This document shows positions 57,448 through 64,000 of a stretch of 64,000 bases of DNA, one piece after another (position 1 is the stretch's first letter; every line of letters starts with the position of its first letter). The translations under genes and the position numbers were made by a program. This stretch comes from Zymoseptoria tritici IPO323 (taxonomy: Eukaryota; Ascomycota; Dothideomycetes; Mycosphaerellales; Mycosphaerellaceae), in NCBI RefSeq assembly GCF_000219625.1, contig NC_018218.1, forward strand, positions 4,340,001 through 4,404,000, written 5' to 3'. The notes beneath the pieces were generated by a model. The model made no database searches and was not told where the DNA came from. It worked only from the letters and a program-made list of their open reading frames with translations.

Positions 57448-59124
57448 CTACTCTGATGAGCCCTCCTTCGCTTGCTCGCCTTCCTTCGCCTGAACATTTG
57501 CATTCTCCACCACCTTCTTCCTCACCCACCAAACATGCCCTTCCTCAACCCCATCCTCCCCAACCCTCTTCACAACCTCCACCTCCCCTTCCGCCTTCTC
57601 CCCAGTCGCAACCAATCCCTCCATCCCCTCCAAACTCCACCCGAGCCTCTTACACAACTCTCCCACCACAACATCACAGTCGCCCAACAGCTGCACGTCA
57701 ACCGCCACATGCCGCAATCTCTCCCGACTCACGTATACATGCGGAACGCCGTGCGGGAGGAAGTTTGGCATATCCGATACGGGCGCGACTTGCAAGGATG
57801 TGCCAAGGATGAGGACCAGGTCCGTGGTGGGCGCGTCGATGGTGGTGAAGCGGGTGAAGAAGACGTCCGGGAGGGCTTCCCCGAAGAAGGTGATGTCGGG
57901 TTTCAGAACGCCGGGTGTAGGGATGTCGTCGTCTTGGTCGGAGTCGTTGTCGGAAACGGAGGATTGACGGGAGCGGGCACGTTTGGCGGGTCGAGGAGGT
58001 GGTTGGAGGGATGCGGTTTGGAGGGTTTGAACGCAGCGTTGACAGATGGGTACGCGTTTGGCGCGGATGTCGGGATATATGTCTGTTCCGGGGACTTGGT
58101 GTTTGCATTTGCGACAGCTGGCCGTGGCGAAGGAGCCGTGGCATTGGATGAGGCGGGAGGGGTCGATGCCCGCCAAAGCCTCCAGATTGTCTATGTTCTG
58201 TGTGAAGTTCGTTTGTAGGCGGTTGTTGTCTTGTAGTAATCGGATGAAGGCGTGGGTGGGCGAGATGCGTTGATGGTCCGGCAAGATGTCACCCGCCAGA
58301 CCGTAGAAGATGGAAGGATCCTCGTCGAAGTTGTGGATGTCAAAGACTTCTTCCGGTTCTGAATAGCCTATATCGGCGAGTTTGGAGTAGAAGCCGGTGT
58401 GTTTGGAGCGGAAGTCAGGGATGCCTAGGGAGGTGGAGATGCCGGCGCCGGTGATGACCATGATCTTGTTGCTGCGTTGGATGAGGGCGGCGACATCGTC
58501 GATGGTGTTGTATTGCGGCAGCTTCTTCCGTTTGTAGTATGCACGGAAGATGGCATGACCGAGAAGACGAAGGAAGATCTCCTCGTCTTCTTCCTCGATG
58601 AACATGGAAGGGTCAATTCCGAAGACCACACCGAGAGTTCTGGGATCCATGTCGTTCCCGAGAGCCTCCGTGAAGAACTTGTCTGGCCCGATTTGCTGCA
58701 GGCGCGATCGTAGTCTTTTCATGTCGGCATCTGTGAGTCCCATGTCGCCGTCTGGTGAAAGAGTTAGCTGAGTTTACTAGGGAGGAGAAAACGTCGTCTC
58801 ACCATCAATGTAGGGCTGGCCTTCACATTGATCAAGAATGTGTTCGAAATACTCCTTCTCATCCTCGTCGCCTTCTTCGTCGCTGTCTTCGATTCGACGA
58901 GTAGGTAGAGCATCGTCACTCGGAGGATCGTCCATGGCAGGTTTTGCTGGAGGTTGTTCTGTGGCTGTGGTGGGAAGTAGGTCTTCTTGAAGGAGATGGT
59001 CGATTTCATCGTGTTTGCGTTTCTTGGAGACATCCAGAGGCGTGGCCTCGGTTTGCAAGGATAGGGGCATAGCCATGTTTGCTGACTGAGATGCGATTGC
59101 TGGGATGTCTTGTCTTGGTTTCAA
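57448..59124 (-). CDS. NAD-dependent protein deacetylase, SIR2/HST1 type
   Basis: Two exons on the minus strand, 59124-58803 and 58751-57448, giving 541 residues. Sirtuins remove acetyl groups from histones using NAD+ and silence chromatin. The acidic N-terminus is followed by the SIR2/HST1-specific helical region (RSRLQQIGPDKFFTEALGND). The catalytic core shows GAGISTSLGIPDFRS, TQNIDNLEALAG, QCHGS with the catalytic histidine, and zinc cysteines CRKC and CQRC. The insert after the zinc module is basic and serine-rich (PAKRARSRQSSVSDNDSDQD). The intron (58752-58802) is 51 nt with a GCTAAC branch site. Confidence 0.9.
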
Positions 59125-60146
59125 TGGAAGGGTGCATGTGTGGTTGGACGTTGGGGGCGCAGGTCTGAGACGTCCGAGAAGGGCAAGTTTGTGGAACGGA
59201 ACCCTTGGCGGATGAATTGTTGCCGGTGAGAAGAAGACGTTCCCTTCGAGTTCACTTCATCTCAAACATGCCTACCTACCTACGATACGACAAGACTGAA
59301 TCAAACGGTCCCGCTGCCCTCCCCCTGCTCTGTCAAAGAAGAAAGCAATCTTGACGGATGCGCTGAACGAGATGGACGAAGCGAAGACTTGCAAGTGCTG
59401 ACTGTCCGCGTGCTTCCCATGATGATGATACTGGCCAGTACGGCGACATGCTGCTTGATAGTCTCTTCTATACGAGGCGAGTACGAGAGAAGGACGACAT
59501 CGGATGCCCAGCGGACCAGCCCAGCCCTGGAGGTCAGGTCAGGTCTTGGGCGACATCATCACTCTCAACGCTGAAGCGCCGCCGACGAACTTCGGACGCA
59601 ATCTCATCCCATCCCACGACTCTTGCCGCTCTTCTTCTTGCGACTCGGCGGCTGCTTGGAAGTTGGTACAGACACACAAGGATTCTTCATCATCGTCGAG
59701 TGCTAATCTGGTACCTTAAATTATCCAACACGCTGACGACAGGCTGATTCTCGCGTGTCCTCTCGGGGCTGAATATGCACAACCAAAAGTCCCGTCGTAC
59801 CTCTGGTGTCGTGTGATTTGAGAACATGGAACCTAAGACCAGTCGGAATCTCCATTCGCCGTCCAGCCGTGGTTTCATGCAGTCACCTGTAGTACATACA
59901 TCCCATTGCGCCTTCATACCTTGTATTCCTACTTGCGCTCTCTCTCTCTCTCTCTCTCTCCTTCCATTCCCACGCGCCTACTCTGACTTTGTCTCCAACG
60001 ACCTCCCGTCTATACTCCACATCACCTCCAATCTCTAAATTGAGACTCCACCCGTGATCGTCAATCGGTACCCCGCATATACACCAACGCGAGCAGCGCA
60101 TACTCAAAAACAGTCTACCGTCGCATCTCATACTCCCATCTTCACC
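59125..60146. other. Divergent promoter region with CT microsatellite
   Basis: The interval separates the SIR2-type gene and the disordered-protein gene. It contains a (CT)12 run. Confidence 0.5.
59938..59962. repeat. (CT)12 microsatellite
   Basis: An uninterrupted CT dinucleotide run of about 25 bases lies about 185 bp upstream of the start at 60147. Confidence 0.9.
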
Positions 60147-61210
60147 ATGCCGATTATTCGCAATCCTTTCCGAAAGCAAGACGAGAATGCGCGACCCGTG
60201 TCGCGGAACACCACCGAGTCTGCCGTTACGAATGCTAGCAGCGGCGATGTCAGCAGCAAGGAACAGCCGGCCGAGTACAAGTTGAGTGGTGAGTGAGGAA
60301 TCCAATGCGCGTGGTTGGATTTGAGCAGCGCACTGATCGCGCAATGGCGTAGAAATCAACGACTCCGGCGTCTATCTCCCTCCCTCGCCCTCGACCGAGA
60401 AGAAGAGCTTCTGGGGAACCACATCTTCGCGCTCGACGACATCCTCCTCGATCCCGCGCCGCTCGGCCTTCAATGAGAATGATCAATTCAGCATCTCAAG
60501 AGAATCGTTCGACTCGTATCGCAGATCCTTCGTGAGTACCCTTGTCCCTGCAAATGCAACGGCAACATGGATCAGCTCTGACGCACAGCGTCCAGGATAT
60601 CTCTGCGCGATCGCCCGTCATCCCACCTTCAGAGGGCCGACCACGCGCATCACTAGACAGTCGCACATTTACCGCCCCACCACGCGCCTCGAACTCCTTC
60701 CACCGACCGCTTCAAGTCCCACAAACGCAAGAGGAGGACAAATTCGAGGATGTCAACATTGATGATCCGAAACCCGCGCCTCCTCCGGCGAAGAAGCGAG
60801 GTCTTTTCGCGCGCATGGTCGATAGCGTTGATCACTCCGCCGACAATGCGAACAATGCGAAACCGACGACCGCCAATGACAAGCCTGCGCCGTGGCACTC
60901 GCATTTGACGAGTCGCAAGAGAGGTCAGAGTGGACAGGGAGCAGAGTTGGGCAGTATTCCAAAGAGGGAGAGCACATCCAAGCCCGAGAGCAATCTGAAG
61001 GCGGAGAACACAGCGAAGCCGGACAGCAGTGTCAAGTCGGAGTCGAGTACGAAGCCAGTGACAAGCGCCACTGCGGAGACGAGTACCGAACGAAAGAAAG
61101 AGACCGAGCAACCGCAGCAGCAATCAGTACCGACCATCGTACTACCAGCTCCAGCACAAGTATCGAAATCGGAGAACTCTCAAGCACCAGAGATTAAGGT
61201 GGATTCTTGA
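60147..61210 (+). CDS. Disordered hypothetical protein
   Basis: Three exons, 60147-60288, 60353-60531 and 60596-61210, giving 311 residues. It begins MPIIRNPFRKQDENARPVSR. A short conserved-looking block is INDSGVYLPPSPSTEKKSFW with a following Ser/Arg run. A second block is KKRGLFARMVDSVDHSADNA. The C-terminus repeats Lys/Pro/Ser/Glu elements (KPESNLKAENTAKPDSSVKS). All three exons join in phase across GTGAGT-type donors. No domain is recognised. Confidence 0.65.
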
Positions 61211-61754
61211 GCAAGTTTTCGGAGGATGCGAATGCTTTGTAAATGGAATGTACAGACGGGTGTTGATTGGCAACTTGTGTTCCGGCGTACACATGGGAAA
61301 CAGACAAGGACAGCCGGGCATGTCCGAGGGAAGAAACAGAATGACAGAAGTTCCTTGCAGGACGACGAACAGCTTCTTCGTGATTAAACAGTACGTAAAT
61401 AGTTAATATGTGTATGAATCCATGATTCTGCAACACTTTGAATGTCCAGTGCAACGTTTGAGTGTCCATGGGCATAGTTGGGCCTCGATTTCACGAGAGT
61501 GACGCCACGCACGCCACGCGTAGACACGCGAGCTTCGCAACCGGAGCTTCTTCGTTGGAAAGCTGCCGAGCGTTGACAAACAAAGACGGGAAGCAGTGCA
61601 CTTCACTCCACACCACCACCTACGCACCTATACCACCGACAACCTTACCGACGGCATACTTCCTACTTGGATCATACAGAGCATACTTTCGCATAGCTTT
61701 GCATACGAGTAGAGATACGGAAAACATCTTACGCTGCATGCATCAACAATCAAC
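61211..61754. other. Intergenic, E2 gene promoter
   Basis: No gene or repeat is recognised between the disordered-protein gene and the E2 gene. Confidence 0.5.
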
Positions 61755-63521
61755 ATGGTAAACACTCCCAGATCCAGCATGCAGCACACTCATACTCACC
61801 CAGTACAGAACTCGCGTTCCCTCCGGCGCCTCGCCGCGGACCACAGCACACTTCACAATGAAGGTCTCCCACCAAACTACTTCTTTTCACCCTACACCTC
61901 CTCCAACGACGACCTCACTCAATTCGATGTTCTCCTCGCCGGTCCCATGCACACTCCCTTCTCCGCAGGAGTGTTCAAACTTCACCTCGATATCCCTCCC
62001 ACGTACCCACAACAACCACCGACCGCATTCTTCCGCACACCTCTCTTCCACCCGAACGTCGAACCTCGAACAGGCGGAGTCTGCGTGGAGACCTTGAAGC
62101 GAGATTGGGACAGCAAGCTCACATTGAAGGACGTGCTGGTCACGATATCATGTCTGCTGATCCAGCCGAATCCGGACTCGGCGTTGAATGCGGATGCAGG
62201 ACACTTGATCCAGCAGAACTATGAGAGTTTTGCGAATATGGCGAAGATGATGACGGGGATCCATGCGGTGGTGCCGAAGGATTTGGTGGAGCATGTGAAA
62301 GAGGCGCAGATGAGAGGGCAGGAGGAGAATGTGCAAGTGGAGGAGGAGAGTAGACCGAGGCAGCAATCGAGGATGGAGTCTTCACAGCAGGTGCCTGCGC
62401 GGAGAAGACGGACGATTGCGCGGGTCAGGAGTACAATGGCCGCTACGAAGAGGTCGGACGGATCGCCTACTGGACCGCCTGCGAGAAGAACACAGCCTCG
62501 ACCGCAGTCTGTGTCTGAGGAACAGGACCGGCCCTTTGTCTTTCAGTCCGGAAGAGACGATGTGTTCGGCGGAATCACGACTCCTCCGCCTCGACCGACA
62601 GAAACACTCGGCCCAGTGTCCGGAGACGACTCGAACATTGACGATCCGGAACAAGAGAACGACGCGACTCGTTCTCCGGCCAAGCCACCGACATCTCCTG
62701 TTCCACACGCGCGAACGCCTCGCAGACCTCAAGGCGCAGCTGTGCCTCTAGGAGAGCTGTCCCTAGACACAGAACCAGAAGAGGAAGGGGACACTTCCGA
62801 GGATGTCGATATGGAGCCAGAGTACCCGCCCAGTCCTCGCAAGTCGTCACCTCGCAAGAATGGAGCTGCGGCGAGGAGACAACAAATGGGTCGGACGAAT
62901 GGTAGCCCTGGAGCAAGTGATGGAGGACAGGAGAGCAGCAATCAGCATGCTTTATTCCGCGCACCCCCACCTCGCATGAATCCCCCAGGTCGACCAGCAA
63001 GTGGATGGCAGAGTGAGGGTGATACCGAAATAGACGAGGACGACTCAGCCATGATGGACGTCACGTTTGAAGAGCCAAACTCGGCATCCCGCGTACTTAG
63101 GCGCGGGGGTGGTGGAAGTGGAGAAGGAGGTGTTGGACTAGGACTCTTCAACACGCCTCCCAAACGCCGCGCGGGCAAAGCAGCTCTCAATTTGGAAGTT
63201 GGACCACCTCCCTCCCTCCAACGCCGACCTAGCACGCCTTCCCCGCCCACCACTCCGACCGCGGAAACGCCGTTCGCCTTTGCAACCGCTGGCACTGGCA
63301 ACCGAAAGGCAAAGCTGAAAGCCAACGCACCAGTGAGCGCCAAGGCTCTTGCGAAAGTCGTCAAGTTGATGAATTCAGCGGAGAAGAAGGCGGTGGAATT
63401 GCAGAGGAGGAAGGAGTTGGACGAGAGATTATGGATTGCTTGTGGAAGGGATGTGGGAAGGTGGAATCGGGGAGATTTTGATGGGGATTTGACAGTTGTG
63501 AGGAGAGGGGCGAGGTGGTAG
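61755..63521 (+). CDS. Ubiquitin-conjugating enzyme E2, UBE2S-like with long tail
   Basis: The probable exons are 61755-61757 (the ATG alone) and 61809-63521, giving 571 residues. The 51-nt intron (GTAAAC...GTACAG) is a multiple of three, so the unspliced frame also reads, but splicing gives the normal E2 start MNSRSLRRLAADHSTL. The UBC fold follows, with FHPNVEPRTGG and the catalytic cysteine near residue 93 in GGVCVETLKRDW, then TISCLLIQPNPDSALN. This closely follows human UBE2S (catalytic Cys95), the APC/C chain-elongating E2. The 400-residue tail is Pro/Ser/Arg-rich and acidic in parts, much longer than in UBE2S. Confidence 0.85.
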   Translation: MVNTPRSSMQHTHTHPVQNSRSLRRLAADHSTLHNEGLPPNYFFSPYTSSNDDLTQFDVLLAGPMHTPFSAGVFKLHLDIPPTYPQQPPTAFFRTPLFHPNVEPRTGGVCVETLKRDWDSKLTLKDVLVTISCLLIQPNPDSALNADAGHLIQQNYESFANMAKMMTGIHAVVPKDLVEHVKEAQMRGQEENVQVEEESRPRQQSRMESSQQVPARRRRTIARVRSTMAATKRSDGSPTGPPARRTQPRPQSVSEEQDRPFVFQSGRDDVFGGITTPPPRPTETLGPVSGDDSNIDDPEQENDATRSPAKPPTSPVPHARTPRRPQGAAVPLGELSLDTEPEEEGDTSEDVDMEPEYPPSPRKSSPRKNGAAARRQQMGRTNGSPGASDGGQESSNQHALFRAPPPRMNPPGRPASGWQSEGDTEIDEDDSAMMDVTFEEPNSASRVLRRGGGGSGEGGVGLGLFNTPPKRRAGKAALNLEVGPPPSLQRRPSTPSPPTTPTAETPFAFATAGTGNRKAKLKANAPVSAKALAKVVKLMNSAEKKAVELQRRKELDERLWIACGRDVGRWNRGDFDGDLTVVRRGARW

Positions 63522-63654
63522 AGGACGTGCGCTTGGAGATGGGCAATGTTGGACACGAGTGGTGGATAAGGGATGTTGGATCGAGGCGAAATGGCGGCGA
63601 TTGGAGAGATGAGCGATCATTACCTTGGGAGTCAACATGCGCTTGAAGCAGGTT

Positions 63655-64000
63655 TTACACCGAGACACGGAGTCGTGGTGCTGTGATGGCTAAGGTCACA
63701 GTCGAGCAGTTGGGTAGTAGAGGAACACCACGAGCTCGTAGAGGAAGTCGTCCCCGGATCTCCAACTCCAGCCCTTGCTCATCTCTCTGTGCCATCCCAG
63801 CTGCCAGCATCACCCCGTCGTTCTGCGCCAGTCCTCTCTTTCTTCATACACTTCCCACATCTGCGTCCAAAGTCTTCATCAGGGTCAGTCATTTGATCGT
63901 GCATCATGCCCTCTCTCTCCATCGCCCCATCTTGACTCTCGTGGGGTCCGAATTGAAGGCCATGGCTATCACGCCATACGGGCCTGGCGGGCCCTGCCTG
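63655..64000 (-). CDS. Tentative partial gene running off the right edge
   Basis: On the minus strand a frame open from the window end encodes RDSHGLQFGPHESQDG and then DPDEDFGRRCGKCMKKE. A second frame encodes LELEIRGRLPLRARGVPLLP and stops at 63655. Both look coding and would need a junction that I could not place with certainty between about 63790 and 63870. If real, the gene is convergent with the E2 gene, and its 5' part lies outside the window. A CxxC pair may bind zinc. Confidence 0.3.

Noticed and set aside
1..64000. tRNA genes, transposons, CRISPR arrays, secondary-metabolite cluster
   Set aside because: I looked for T-loop-like GTTCGA contexts, long terminal or inverted repeats, transposase or polymerase motifs, repeat-spacer arrays and PKS/NRPS/terpene enzymes. 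Nothing consistent was found.

Overview
The window is nuclear DNA of a filamentous ascomycete (Pezizomycotina), most likely a dothideomycete of the Mycosphaerellales type. That placement is inferred from gene content and gene structure: GT-AG introns mostly of 47-75 nt, compact and often divergent or convergent gene pairs, and families typical of such fungi (DUF6594, DUF3824, GH43, p24, ankyrin proteins with a fungal STAND-type N-terminus, AAAP and MFS transporters). I saw no transposon, tRNA, rRNA or CRISPR array. Splice sites were placed by eye from reading frame, GT/AG signals and conserved protein ends. Spliced genes are listed as one span, with exons in the evidence.

Left third (1-22 kb): a small membrane protein; a mitochondrial two-RRM protein whose start codon is split by an intron; a STAND-type N-terminus/TPR/ankyrin protein; an MFS sugar transporter with a GC-AG intron; the one-carbon enzyme MTD1; a conserved membrane-anchored protein; a p24 cargo receptor; a lysine-rich SANT-like protein; a 146-residue protein of unknown role; a ten-exon AAAP amino-acid transporter; and an F-box-like protein.

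Middle (22-42 kb): a secreted GH43 glycosidase; a Smr-domain protein ending in a CaaX box; a tentative gene; a cysteine-rich secreted-protein candidate broken by a 2-bp frameshift; a small hypothetical gene; an arginine/serine-rich DUF3824 protein; kynurenine formamidase (BNA7); a small domain protein; a DUF6594 membrane protein; a mitochondrial stomatin-like protein; a 183-residue orphan; and a C2H2 zinc-finger regulator.

Right third (42-64 kb): mainly conserved eukaryotic machinery. It holds the NDR kinase CBK1/COT1, the RNA polymerase subunit RPB12, the cytosolic Fe-S assembly factor NAR1, a 4.1-kb gene-free stretch, an IME2-type kinase, exosome subunit RRP42, a SIR2/HST1-type deacetylase, a disordered protein, a UBE2S-type E2 with a long tail and an intron directly after its ATG, and a tentative partial gene at the right edge.

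The genes do not form a recognisable biosynthetic cluster or defence system. The window reads as ordinary, gene-dense fungal chromosome with mixed functions. The most unusual items are the frameshifted secreted-protein locus, the STAND-like protein without a nucleotide-binding domain, the prenylated Smr protein, the two introns at start codons, and a spaced GACGTCCTGCTA-like motif on both sides of the RPB12-NAR1 pair.
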